Position numbers and translations under genes: made by a program. A stretch of DNA of 23,018 nt from an uncultured Bacilli bacterium. GTDB taxonomy: Bacteria; Bacillota_I; Bacilli_A; RF39; UBA660. Where the stretch lies: positions 1-23,018 of the forward strand of contig CALVVW010000020.1 in the NCBI GenBank assembly GCA_944364005.1, given 5' to 3'. Positions 7,401-14,055 of the stretch are shown here, one piece after another. Under the pieces are notes generated by a model. It saw only the letters and a program-made list of their open reading frames with translations, made no database searches and had not been told where the DNA came from. The first letter of the stretch is position 1. Every line of letters begins with the position of its first letter.

Positions 7401-9094
7401 GGATAGTTTTTTCTAATATTGATAGGAACTCTTTTAGGATAAGGTAAGTTTCTTTTAATAATTATTTCTCTGAATAGTTCATTTGTTTTTTTCTGAATTT
7501 GATTTATATCATCTTCTGCATTGAATCTTATTTCATATTGATAGTTATCCATTATTTTCCTATCAAATATCATATCAAATATATCAACATATTCTGTAAT
7601 GAATTGTACCATATTTTGAAAATCCATTTTATTACTAAGAAAACTATACAGATTTTCATAACCAGATTCGGTATTACTACCATCTACTTCTATATATCTT
7701 GATTTAAAACATGAACTTAAATTTTTTCCTTTTAAGAATTTAATATATCCAGGATGTTCTACAAGTAATCTTGGGGTAATGGACTTTGTATAAAATAATT
7801 CTTGTAATTCTTTAGGAGCTTGTCCTGATATAAAAAGTTCTTGATTCCTTCTTCTAAATTCTCCAGTCATATTTCTGTAATCTGGGGCTTTATCTCGATA
7901 ATCCCAGTCAGTTGGACCATATATTATCATTCTTCGCATCGCTTCATAGAATTCATCTTTTGTATATGACCTATCTATATAATTACCATTTTCATCATAT
8001 GGCTTTATGGTATCTAGCCTTTTTTCTGAATCATGAACATTACCAGCATAATGCAAATACATATCAAACATTAATTTCAACATTTCATAATTATTTTTTG
8101 TAAAGAAGTGACCACATTCGTTATCGAAGTCAACGACATTTTTTAATCCGTAAGTTCCTATGAACCTTAACACATCTTCATTTAATAATACTGTAAATGG
8201 GATTGGTATATTAAAAATGTAATCTTGGGGTAAAGTTTTTAATTCTTTTATTATTCTCTTGGAATAATAAGAATCCCCACTCAGCAACTCGCTTAGATAT
8301 TTTTCTAATGATGAATATTTAAATATTTCCTTGTATTCATTTGTGGTTAGCCTTATAGCTGGCCTATAATCTCCATACTTTCTATATGTATTTTTTAATA
8401 GATTATCTGTAAACTCTTTGATATATTCATATTTTTCCTCTTTTGTTGCTAAAGCCGTAGTTTCCTGAATAAATGTATTGATATCACTATGGTTGATTAA
8501 CAGTGGTACTAAATCTTTATAATTAGTCATAAAAGCTTTTAAATCGCTATCATTAATATGATTTTTATTTGATTCATCATGTAGTAAACAATAACTTAAA
8601 TCTTTATCTTTAAATAGCTCCCAATTTTTCACTAACTCATCTATTGAAATTTTTCCATCATTAAATTTTCTTTTTTCAAGAGTTAATTCTTCATCTTCAC
8701 TTTCTGATATTTCAAATAATCTGTCTCGATATACGTCTTTCATTTTTGAAGAATATAAACTTGGCGGAATTTTGTCTTTTACTAATTCATATAATTTTGC
8801 ATTTAAATCTTCAACTGTTGCATCAATGCTCATTAATAGTTTCTTATAATTAATATTACGAAGATTTGTTTTTCTGGATAATTCCCAATCTAGTGATTTC
8901 AATTTTTCTATTCCAAATTTTTTTATAATTTTTCTATCTTCTGACTCAAGGCATTCTACAGGAACTTTTTCTATTAAATCAAATTTTATATAGTCTTCTA
9001 AATATAATTGTGAACTATAAATACTCTGCCTTATCTTGAATGGAACTGGCAAGCTTTTCCTAAAAATTTGACTTCTTTTATATCTCCATTTCAT
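4463..9094 (-). CDS. Very large protein with C-terminal class I CCA/OAS-like nucleotidyltransferase domain
   Basis: A 1543-residue protein with no signal peptide or obvious membrane segment. Residues about 1240-1525 carry a pol-beta-type nucleotidyltransferase: GSTGRGT at 1297-1303, GDGDFDF with metal-binding Asp1310 and Asp1312, and a third acidic strand NVDIDITF (Asp1367/Asp1369). Downstream, GGLGGVGIENWILQNGGSF (1432-1450) looks like the GxSGYxxELLxxHYGSF segment of archaeal CCA-adding enzymes and eukaryotic OAS, so the closest architecture is class I CCA/OAS rather than bacterial class II CCA. Residues about 1050-1230 form a second well-structured region that I cannot assign (YLRNILQNGSLSKEYLG, TPLDTDVS, SSEINYIV). 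The N-terminal 800 residues are helical with three repeats spaced about 143 residues apart (near 416, 563 and 706; consensus LFLSxxAPxELxxxFYxRxI then NPxYxxYL). Start has AGGAG 7 bases upstream. It is monocistronic with its own promoter and terminator. Substrate and role unknown; a nucleotide-transferring toxin, defence effector or RNA-modifying enzyme are possible. Confidence 0.8.
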   Translation of the reverse strand: MKWRYKRSQIFRKSLPVPFKIRQSIYSSQLYLEDYIKFDLIEKVPVECLESEDRKIIKKFGIEKLKSLDWELSRKTNLRNINYKKLLMSIDATVEDLNAKLYELVKDKIPPSLYSSKMKDVYRDRLFEISESEDEELTLEKRKFNDGKISIDELVKNWELFKDKDLSYCLLHDESNKNHINDSDLKAFMTNYKDLVPLLINHSDINTFIQETTALATKEEKYEYIKEFTDNLLKNTYRKYGDYRPAIRLTTNEYKEIFKYSSLEKYLSELLSGDSYYSKRIIKELKTLPQDYIFNIPIPFTVLLNEDVLRFIGTYGLKNVVDFDNECGHFFTKNNYEMLKLMFDMYLHYAGNVHDSEKRLDTIKPYDENGNYIDRSYTKDEFYEAMRRMIIYGPTDWDYRDKAPDYRNMTGEFRRRNQELFISGQAPKELQELFYTKSITPRLLVEHPGYIKFLKGKNLSSCFKSRYIEVDGSNTESGYENLYSFLSNKMDFQNMVQFITEYVDIFDMIFDRKIMDNYQYEIRFNAEDDINQIQKKTNELFREIIIKRNLPYPKRVPINIRKNYPSLFLSSDAPQELQQAFYSRKINAEFILSNPSYKQYLKDIDLETLFKYMPVSVINEEHRYDQINLLSAIKQTFGWEDGFDVMCLYAKYIELAFEANKLQDFKFNLNFSKDDMLEELDKTILQTIIDGKMKYDENIPSHFKNNNPTLFLSQSVSEDIRNRFYNREFTLNDFISNPNLLDIFGNTNIVCGFPQNVSWMIPLFDDSDNLKATNYKRLKVISAYSKLQDVELQKAFKEYVTEFSKDITIENIENVSEVVSRLSLSNSSEIFTFRKELATQILKSTNPLESLEKIEDVFIKNNIPTVGKIYSCFEILHPNFQGFNFVSMISPVLQKASTTGKKIVIFSDLIKSAFGSNNRSVNEYLRNIEIGSNLYESIKSGRTQYSMLNENMKKELTTFRKHLITLYNNTMMAKKENKLFTSTENLLADISQLSKELSPNGRLDYNLGDRVIKMFCGFAGIDTVEQAKDYINKKIRTADIRNRNAANEEMTLKQGDFIKGIGSTTYLRNILQNGSLSKEYLGSSASSDRTPLDTDVSMIMSSEGTISEKMLATAASTYGPIYFVLKNDDRFMITRNNKEQLEPKIDISKIEVFYTGAVSNDHYGIRTGFASSEINYIVMGNYDYRVGLEIVMNGFYIPVANMKGKIIFTPEDYDKLREKMDGLSYYGQDDYHFSENLITEETKKIAEQIEKNNDEVQVKRDKINENIKKSLDELGLHLKTNIDGDLTEGFVELIDTGSTGRGTNKPGDGDFDFMMRLDKSILSDSSKLNQLKSNILKNLGKENSSEITGTGDFRLKKVQIDSETNVDIDITFTEKTDQVSYSTDMALQDRLTTIKKCDPEKYKYVVANILLAKQVLKDAKAYKPNRGENPQGGLGGVGIENWILQNGGSFMDAAKSFVEVAEGKSCEEFKSVYQIWDFGENHLAERRGQYPHDNFVANNMSEEGYNKMVSVLSKYIKERENGQDLQSMIMETPSTQISQSKKM

Positions 9095-9116
9095 AAGTTA
9101 CTCCTATCTTTTTTTC

Positions 9117-9125
9117 ATTATATCA
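9117..9125 (-). promoter_or_regulatory. Extended -10 promoter for the 1543-residue gene
   Basis: The minus strand reads TATGATATAATG: TATAAT at 9117-9122 preceded by TGn. There is no clear -35. The start codon follows at 9094. Confidence 0.55.
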
Positions 9126-9189
9126 TATATTTTATTTATTTTGTTTTTTTAGTTATATGCCTATACTCTCTTCTTATTTTAGAATACGT

Positions 9190-9195
9190 TATAAT
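9190..9195 (+). promoter_or_regulatory. Probable -10 box for the ZIP transporter gene
   Basis: A perfect TATAAT lies 11 bases before the ATG at 9207, within GTTATAATGG. No good -35 is visible, and the leader would be very short, so the assignment is tentative. Confidence 0.35.
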
Positions 9196-9206
9196 GGTGA
9201 AGAATA

Positions 9207-10016
9207 ATGATTAATTTTTTTCAGGAGTTATCTCCCGTTATGCAGGCTTTTTTAGCAACGCTTTTTACCTGGGCAGTAACTATGCTTGGTGCTTCTATTG
9301 TTTTCTTCTTTAGAGAAGTTAAAAAGGGAATTATGGATGCTTTACTTGGCTTTTCAGCAGGTGTTATGATTGCGGCTTCTTTTTGGTCATTACTTAGTCC
9401 TGCTATTGATATGGCTAATAGTATGCAAATGATTTCTTGGCTCGTTGTCTTTTTGGGTTTCTTTAGTGGTGGCCTTTTATTGTTTTTAGGTGATAAACTT
9501 TACGATTTTATGCAAAAAAAGATGAGAAAAAGAGAGTCTTCTACTTCTCACAGGTTTAAACGTTGTCTTATGCTTGTTTTCTCTATTACATTACATAATA
9601 TTCCTGAGGGTTTAGTAGTTGGTGTTGCTTTTGGTTCTTTAGCTTATAGTTTAGAAGGATCTACTTTAGCATCGGCTTTAACGTTAGCTTTAGGAATCGG
9701 ATTGCAGAATTTTCCAGAAGGTAGTGCTGTTAGTTTACCACTTCGAAGAGAAGGATTATCTCGTAGAAAAGCTTTCTTTTTTGGCCAATTAAGTGGGGTT
9801 GTTGAACCGATTGCGGCGATTATTGGTGCTATTTTAGTATTAAAGATACAAGTATTGTTGCCATTTTTACTGGCATTTGCTGCTGGTGCCATGATTTATG
9901 TTGTGGTGGAAGAATTAATACCTGAGAGTCAATCTAATAAGAAGAAAGATTTAATGGCTCTGTTTACTTTAATTGGTTTTTCTATTATGATGATTTTAGA
10001 TGTTGCCTTGGGATAA
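9207..10016 (+). CDS. ZIP-family divalent metal transporter
   Basis: A 269-residue polytopic membrane protein with about eight hydrophobic segments. The two ZIP signature helices are present: HNIPEG starting at His130 and QNFPEG at residue 167, where the His, Asn, Glu and Pro residues build the binuclear metal site in transmembrane helices 4 and 5. A Lys/Arg-rich loop (about 102-122) between helices 3 and 4 replaces the His-rich loop of many ZIPs. The protein most resembles the ZupT/GufA branch, which imports zinc and sometimes manganese or iron into the cytoplasm. The second signature has Gln in place of the usual His, as in GufA-type members. It is the only confident plus-strand gene here, diverging from the 1543-residue gene and converging on the endolysin gene. 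Confidence 0.88.
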   Translation: MINFFQELSPVMQAFLATLFTWAVTMLGASIVFFFREVKKGIMDALLGFSAGVMIAASFWSLLSPAIDMANSMQMISWLVVFLGFFSGGLLLFLGDKLYDFMQKKMRKRESSTSHRFKRCLMLVFSITLHNIPEGLVVGVAFGSLAYSLEGSTLASALTLALGIGLQNFPEGSAVSLPLRREGLSRRKAFFFGQLSGVVEPIAAIIGAILVLKIQVLLPFLLAFAAGAMIYVVVEELIPESQSNKKKDLMALFTLIGFSIMMILDVALG

Positions 10017-10017
10017 A

Positions 10018-10045
10018 AAAACTATTTCTTTTGAGAAATAGTTTT
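10018..10045. terminator. Bidirectional terminator between the ZIP and endolysin genes
   Basis: A perfect 12-bp stem, AAAACTATTTCT (10018-10029) with AGAAATAGTTTT (10034-10045), has a 4-base loop and A/T runs on both sides. It serves both converging genes. Its right arm overlaps the endolysin stop codon (10044-10046). Confidence 0.92.
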
Positions 10046-10751
10046 ATTTTAGATATAATTGTTCTCCTTCTTTTAAGTAGATACCATATAAGTCGTCTTT
10101 TGGACAGGTATAGATTAATTTAGGTAGTGTTTCTTGGTTTTCTAAATTGGAGTTTTCTTCCTCATCATTTGGTTGCTCTGGCAATGGTTCTAATTGCTCT
10201 ATATTAGAATCTTCTTCTGGTAGAGTAGTCGCATTTTCTTCTGTTATTTTTTTGAAGTTATATCCATTATTATTTATTATATTTGTCTCCTCTTCTATCC
10301 ATAGGCATTCTTCAGGTTTTTTACCGTTTATTATTACATAATAACCTTCGGGATTTGCTGTCCATCCAGGGCTTTGATATTTTCCTTTCGCACATTCTAT
10401 ATGACAATGATTCCCTGTAGCATTTCCTGATGTTCCTTCTTTATAGAATGATTCCTTCTGACTTATTTTCTTTCCTACATACAAATTACTAATATCATTA
10501 GCATGAGCAAATAGAATCGTCATATAGTCTATTGTACCATCAGGATATTCTACCGGATTATCGCTTTCTAACCAGACTTCATTAGCATCTTGTGGATATA
10601 TCTTTTTTATTGTTCCCGTAAATGGGGCATATACCTCCTCTATCCCTGTATCTTTGCCAGCATCATCGATTGCAAAACTATTGATATGAGTTCCTTCTCC
10701 ATACCTTTGTGTAATTCTCATATTTCTTAACGGATATATCGGCTTTTCCAT
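10044..10751 (-). CDS. M23-family peptidoglycan endopeptidase (endolysin-like)
   Basis: A 235-residue protein with no signal peptide. Residues 1-135 are an M23/LytM zinc peptidase domain: RYGEGTHINSFAIDDAG supplies His22 and Asp29/Asp30, FAHANDISNLYVGKKI carries the YxH-type His83, and SGNATGNHCHIEC gives the HxH pair His115/His117. M23 enzymes cut peptide cross-bridges of peptidoglycan. An acidic, Pro/Glu/Asn-rich linker (about 165-208) leads to a short C-terminal module (KLIYTCPKDDLYGIYLKEG), possibly for wall binding. The start codon overlaps the stop of the holin gene (TAATG), which suggests translational coupling. Absence of a signal peptide together with an adjacent holin is the classic phage lysis-cassette design, with release depending on the holin. 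A stand-alone role in wall remodelling or toxin-like release is possible. Confidence 0.82.
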   Translation of the reverse strand: MEKPIYPLRNMRITQRYGEGTHINSFAIDDAGKDTGIEEVYAPFTGTIKKIYPQDANEVWLESDNPVEYPDGTIDYMTILFAHANDISNLYVGKKISQKESFYKEGTSGNATGNHCHIECAKGKYQSPGWTANPEGYYVIINGKKPEECLWIEEETNIINNNGYNFKKITEENATTLPEEDSNIEQLEPLPEQPNDEEENSNLENQETLPKLIYTCPKDDLYGIYLKEGEQLYLK

Positions 10752-11092
10752 TATTTTTTATCCTCCTCATTAATAATGTTCTCTTTTGGTATTGTTACTG
10801 TTTTTCTATTAATTAAATCTGTATGTGATGCTAATTTTCCTTCTAATGATTTATAGATAGTATCAGCACCAATAAATGAGAAGAAGCCAATCCAAAGACT
10901 TGTTGGTAATTTAATACTCGTAAACGTATAACAAAAAACAATTCCTACTAGCATATTTACAAAGAAAGAATAAATACATAAATATTTACTTGTTTTAAAA
11001 CAAGACTTTGTTTTTTGTACTACTGCACAAGTAATTGCACTTAATGCAATCGCAATTACTAATAGTTGTTGTAGATAATCTAAGTTTAGCAT
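10751..11092 (-). CDS. Holin-like small membrane protein
   Basis: A 113-residue protein with about three hydrophobic segments (around residues 7-24, 36-57 and 61-82) and a charged C-terminus ending in EEDKK, the layout of phage holins. ATG at 11092 is preferred over the in-frame GTG at 11101, because AGGTGAT serves as a Shine-Dalgarno 5 bases before this ATG and overlaps the GTG. The stop codon overlaps the start of the M23 peptidase gene by one base. Both genes are in one unit with their own promoter. No other phage gene (terminase, capsid, tail, integrase) is in the window. Assignment rests on size, topology and the endolysin partner. Confidence 0.7.
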   Translation of the reverse strand: MLNLDYLQQLLVIAIALSAITCAVVQKTKSCFKTSKYLCIYSFFVNMLVGIVFCYTFTSIKLPTSLWIGFFSFIGADTIYKSLEGKLASHTDLINRKTVTIPKENIINEEDKK

Positions 11093-11108
11093 GTTAATCA
11101 CCTGATGT

Positions 11109-11137
11109 ATTATATGCTTTTTTTCTTTTTATGACAC
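11109..11137 (-). promoter_or_regulatory. Promoter of the holin-endolysin pair
   Basis: On the minus strand GTGTCA (11132-11137) and a perfect TATAAT (11109-11114) are separated by 17 bases. The -35 lies directly after the rpsI terminator, so the pair is uncoupled from the ribosomal operon. Confidence 0.65.
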
Positions 11138-11140
11138 TAA

Positions 11141-11162
11141 AAAAGCATCTTTCGATGCTTTT
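11141..11162 (-). terminator. Terminator of the rplM-rpsI operon
   Basis: A perfect 9-bp stem, AAAAGCATC (11141-11149) with GATGCTTTT (11154-11162), has a 4-base loop and is followed by a T-run on the minus strand. It starts 14 bases after the rpsI stop. Confidence 0.9.
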
Positions 11163-11175
11163 GAAACAGTATAAA

Positions 11176-11601
11176 TTAACGTTTTGAGAATTGTGGAGCA
11201 CGACGTGCTTTCTTTAATCCTGGTTTCTTACGTTCTTTCTTACGAGGATCTCTAGTAATAAATCCAGCAGCTTTTAAGATTTTTCTGAAGCTATTATCAG
11301 AATCATCTGGAGTTGTTGAATCATATTCTAATAATGCTTTTGTAATTCCGTGACGGATAGCTCCTGTTTGACCAGTATATCCACCACCTTTTACTTTAGC
11401 ATCTACATCAAAGATTTCTCTAGTGTTAGTCATTTCTAATGGTTGACATAAATCCATTACACAAAGTTCAGATGGGAAGTATTCATTTACATCTCTTCCG
11501 TTAACAGTGATTTTTCCAGTTCCTGGAGTTAAAGTAACTTTAGCAATACTAGTCTTTCTGTGACCAGTTCCATAATATTTATTTTTCTTTTCTTTTGCCA
11601 T
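11176..11601 (-). CDS. rpsI: 30S ribosomal protein S9
   Basis: A 141-residue S9 protein. The N-terminal part [19 protein letters not shown] and the C-terminal [14 protein letters not shown] tail are family hallmarks; the basic tail ends in SKR and reaches the P-site tRNA in the ribosome. The N-terminus carries a short Lys-rich extension (AKEKKNK) relative to the roughly 130-residue Bacillus protein. It lies 14 bases downstream of rplM in the usual two-gene operon and is followed by its terminator. Confidence 0.97.
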   Translation of the reverse strand: MAKEKKNKYYGTGHRKTSIAKVTLTPGTGKITVNGRDVNEYFPSELCVMDLCQPLEMTNTREIFDVDAKVKGGGYTGQTGAIRHGITKALLEYDSTTPDDSDNSFRKILKAAGFITRDPRKKERKKPGLKKARRAPQFSKR

Positions 11602-11615
11602 AACCTTTTAACCTC

Positions 11616-12047
11616 CTATTTCACTTCAAGCACTTCAGGCTTTTGTGCCTCATGTTTGTGCTCGCTTCCTGTGTATACAAATAATTTCTTATACATTTGT
11701 CTACCTAATCTGTTATGTGGTAGCATACCTTTTACAGCTCTTTCTACCATTTCTACTGGATATTTTTCAATCATTTCTTTTGCTGTTCTTTCTCTTAGAC
11801 CACCTAAATATTGTGAATGGTTGTAATACATCTTATCGTTTAATTTATTACCAGTTAATTTTACTTTTTCTGCATTTACGATAATGATGTTATCTCCACA
11901 ATCAATATGTGGAGTATAAGTTGGTTTGTGTTTTCCACGTAAGTATTTTGCAGCAAGTGATGCTACACGACCTAAAGATTTACCTTCAGCGTCGATAACG
12001 TACCATTTACGTTCTACTGTTTCTTTCTTTTGCATATAGCTTTTCAT
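11616..12047 (-). CDS. rplM: 50S ribosomal protein L13
   Basis: A 143-residue L13 protein. The family motifs [16 protein letters not shown] near the start, [18 protein letters not shown], and [12 protein letters not shown] are all present at normal spacing. L13 is an early-assembly 23S rRNA binding protein of the large subunit. The start ATG has a strong AAAGGAG Shine-Dalgarno 7 bases upstream. It is the first gene of the rplM-rpsI operon, behind a promoter and a structured leader. Confidence 0.97.
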   Translation of the reverse strand: MKSYMQKKETVERKWYVIDAEGKSLGRVASLAAKYLRGKHKPTYTPHIDCGDNIIIVNAEKVKLTGNKLNDKMYYNHSQYLGGLRERTAKEMIEKYPVEMVERAVKGMLPHNRLGRQMYKKLFVYTGSEHKHEAQKPEVLEVK

Positions 12048-12118
12048 AATTACTCTCCTTTACCTTTAATTAGGTTTTCCCAGGACCTAATCAATGTGGG
12101 GATATTTCGAATGTACCG
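12048..12118 (-). promoter_or_regulatory. rplM 5' leader, resembles the Firmicutes L13 leader
   Basis: The roughly 70-base untranslated leader contains the string GGTCCTGGGAAAACC inside a hairpin with arms TTAGGT and ACCTAA (plus-strand 12071-12089) and an upstream ACATTCGAAATATCC element. Firmicutes rplM leaders of the Rfam L13_leader type, thought to mediate autoregulation by L13, have similar sequence as far as I recall. A covariance-model search was not possible here. Confidence 0.5.
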
Positions 12119-12124
12119 ATTATG

Positions 12125-12153
12125 ATTATACTAAAAAAAGTATTAAAAATCAA
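12125..12153 (-). promoter_or_regulatory. rplM-rpsI promoter, -35 inside the upstream terminator
   Basis: On the minus strand TTGATT (12148-12153) and a perfect TATAAT (12125-12130) are separated by 17 bases. The -35 lies in the loop region of the terminator at 12133-12163, so termination of the previous unit and initiation of this one share DNA. Confidence 0.75.
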
Positions 12154-12163
12154 TACTTTTTTT
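12133..12163 (-). terminator. Terminator of the 12168-13968 gene pair
   Basis: AAAAGTATT (12136-12144) pairs with AATACTTTT (12152-12160) around a 7-base loop, with A/T runs extending the stem. It begins a few bases after the stop at 12168. Confidence 0.85.
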
Positions 12164-12167
12164 TATT

Positions 12168-12581
12168 TTATAAATGTTTTACGTGTACTTTTTCTTCTTG
12201 TTCTTCTAAAGATACTAGTTCCTGTTCTCTTGTATCTAGCATAGCAAGAAGTTCATCTATATATTCTGGTGACTGTGCAGCCAGCATTTCATCTATATCT
12301 CTTACATTGTTTGCTTGTTGTATTCGACTTAGCGCTCTTTGATATTCTAGATTCATAAGAAAATTACTTCCTACAACAGTAGCTGTTCCTGTTGATGACA
12401 AACCTAATGTAGTCGATACTCTGTCAGGTTTAAACTCTCTTTCCCCTTCTTTACCACCGATAATAACAAGTGGTATTCCTGTACTAGCAATACCACTTGT
12501 TGTAGCTGTTGGAACTGTACCTCCACTTAACAAAGAAGAAGTTGTTTCTCCATTTACTAATGGTAATATTGATGATGCCAT
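12168..12581 (-). CDS. Gly/Ser/Thr-rich protein with acidic helical tail, unknown
   Basis: A 137-residue protein that I do not recognise. Residues 1-75 are low in charge and rich in Gly, Ser, Thr and Val (LLSGGTVPTATTSGIASTG, LGLSSTGTATVVGSN), with no long hydrophobic segment. Residues 80-137 are helical and acidic (QRALSRIQQANNVRDIDEM, ELVSLEEQEEKVHVKHL), probably a short coiled coil. It starts 13 bases after the 12595-13968 gene with a GGGGGA Shine-Dalgarno, and both share one terminator, so they are co-transcribed. The helical half could bind the repeat-bearing membrane protein encoded upstream; that is inference from context only. Confidence 0.65.
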   Translation of the reverse strand: MASSILPLVNGETTSSLLSGGTVPTATTSGIASTGIPLVIIGGKEGEREFKPDRVSTTLGLSSTGTATVVGSNFLMNLEYQRALSRIQQANNVRDIDEMLAAQSPEYIDELLAMLDTREQELVSLEEQEEKVHVKHL

Positions 12582-12594
12582 AAATCATTCCCCC

Positions 12595-13968
12595 TTATTT
12601 CTTTATATTTCCTGTTGAAATACTATTTGACATTTGTCCTTCTGCAGTTTGTAATACTGCACTCTTCATTGATTGTAATGCACTTATACTTGTTGCATTA
12701 TTTATAATTTGATTTGCTTGACTATTAAATGTATCTTGTTTAGTAGCAAGCGAATTATTATCTTTATTCTCGGTTTGCTTTTGTTGCTGATTATTTTTTT
12801 CAAGTCTTCGCTTCTGTTGTAATATTAGGGTTCTCATTTGTTCTAATGATTCTTTGGTGTTTAATCCTGCTACTATACTTTCTAAAGTTGCTACACTTTC
12901 GCCTCTTTTTTTTGCTTTGGATATTTCTGAGATTAAATCTTGATTATTTTTTCCTATCCTATTAATTTCTCTCATATTTATTGTAGCAATTCTTCTTTCT
13001 TCTGCTTTCATTCTAGATAAATTATATTCTTGAATATTTATACATTGCATGTTTTTAAATGCAGCTAAGATTTGATATCCCCCTATTAATTGTGGTAAAA
13101 TTGGCATTCCTAATAACCCTAGGCCTACACAAACACCAAATATTTTTCCATTTCTCTTTATACTGTCTTTATGTATTCTTTTATTCATTTCTAGTGCTAA
13201 TGGAAATTCCTCTTTTCTTCTATTTACACCTATATGATAGTTAAGACTTTTTCTCTCATTTAGTTCTACCCTAACTAAAGTTTTGCTTCTCCATTCATAA
13301 TCCAATTGTTCTTCTGTTATAGGTTTTCCTTTACATAAATATTTGTCTGTATTATATTGAATTATTTTATCAGATAATTTTATGTATAATTTTTTTATTA
13401 ATTTTCTATTTAATACTTTAAATTTAACTTTATCAAATGATAGAACAAATTTTTGAAACTTTTCTGCACCAAATTTTTTATGTATTTTTGCTTTTTTATT
13501 ATACTGATTCCTTACCCATTCTTCCTGTTCTTCTATTGATAGTCCTTTAGGCATTTTAATTGCTGCTGGCTTCATTATTAAGCGATAGGTATACTTTATT
13601 TTTTCAATTTTACTACCTATTTTTTGAATTGGTTTAGCACTTTTTTTACTTTCTTGTTTTGCTTTTTCCTCTTTTAATTGTTCTAGCCATTCTTTTTGTT
13701 CTTCTTCTGATAGGAATTTCGGCATATCTATTTCATCTGGATTACAAAGTAAATAGTACTTGTGTTTTAAATCTCTTATTTTATTTCCTATTTTTTGAGC
13801 TTGTTTCAGATATGACTTTTTTTCTAATTCTTGTTTTTCCTTTTCTAATTCTTTTCTCCACTTTTTTAGCTCTTCTTCCGATAGGTATTTCGGCATGTCT
13901 ATTTTATCTATATCGCAGAGTAGATAGTACTTGTATTTTAAATTTTCAACTAGCCCTTTCTTTTTCAT
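12595..13968 (-). CDS. Membrane protein with 57-residue tandem repeats, unknown
   Basis: A 457-residue, Lys/Glu-rich protein. Residues 10-66, 67-123 and 124-180 are three tandem units of exactly 57 residues (KYYLLC, then IDMPKxLSEEExKxW, then a charged helix ending QKIGxKI). The first two are near-identical in places at DNA level too, with a 171-base period. A weak fourth copy may lie at 181-230 (KPITEEQLDYEW). A hydrophobic stretch at about 293-325 (FGVCVGLGLLGMPILPQLIG) could be a hairpin or single membrane segment. The remaining C-terminal third is charged then Gln/Asn-rich and probably disordered or coiled. Shine-Dalgarno AGGGGGAT precedes ATG. No known domain recognised; the repeat unit may be a small protein-binding module. 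Confidence 0.75.
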   Translation of the reverse strand: MKKKGLVENLKYKYYLLCDIDKIDMPKYLSEEELKKWRKELEKEKQELEKKSYLKQAQKIGNKIRDLKHKYYLLCNPDEIDMPKFLSEEEQKEWLEQLKEEKAKQESKKSAKPIQKIGSKIEKIKYTYRLIMKPAAIKMPKGLSIEEQEEWVRNQYNKKAKIHKKFGAEKFQKFVLSFDKVKFKVLNRKLIKKLYIKLSDKIIQYNTDKYLCKGKPITEEQLDYEWRSKTLVRVELNERKSLNYHIGVNRRKEEFPLALEMNKRIHKDSIKRNGKIFGVCVGLGLLGMPILPQLIGGYQILAAFKNMQCINIQEYNLSRMKAEERRIATINMREINRIGKNNQDLISEISKAKKRGESVATLESIVAGLNTKESLEQMRTLILQQKRRLEKNNQQQKQTENKDNNSLATKQDTFNSQANQIINNATSISALQSMKSAVLQTAEGQMSNSISTGNIKK

Positions 13969-14000
13969 TTTTTATCCCCCTAATATCCTTGATTGGGCAT

Positions 14001-14029
14001 ATTATACCATAAAATGCAAAAAAAAGCAA
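14001..14029 (-). promoter_or_regulatory. Promoter of the 457-residue repeat-protein gene
   Basis: A perfect TATAAT (14001-14006) is preceded by TGn (extended -10), and a TTGCTT at 14024-14029 lies 17 bases upstream, inside the 3' arm and T-run of the truA terminator. Confidence 0.65.
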
Positions 14030-14055
14030 TAGCTACTGATTATGCGACTATTACT
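14018..14055 (-). terminator. Terminator of truA
   Basis: On the minus strand AGTAATAG (14048-14055) pairs with CTATTGCT (14025-14032), one G-T pair, followed by a run of eight T. The upstream arm overlaps the truA stop codon. Confidence 0.8.

Noticed and set aside
10044..11137. Remnant prophage around the holin and endolysin genes
   Set aside because: No integrase, terminase, structural genes or att-like repeats are visible; both neighbours are chromosomal genes with their own signals.
12900..13968. CRISPR or DNA repeat array in the repeat-protein gene
   Set aside because: The 171-base period is a protein-coding tandem repeat in frame, with no spacers.
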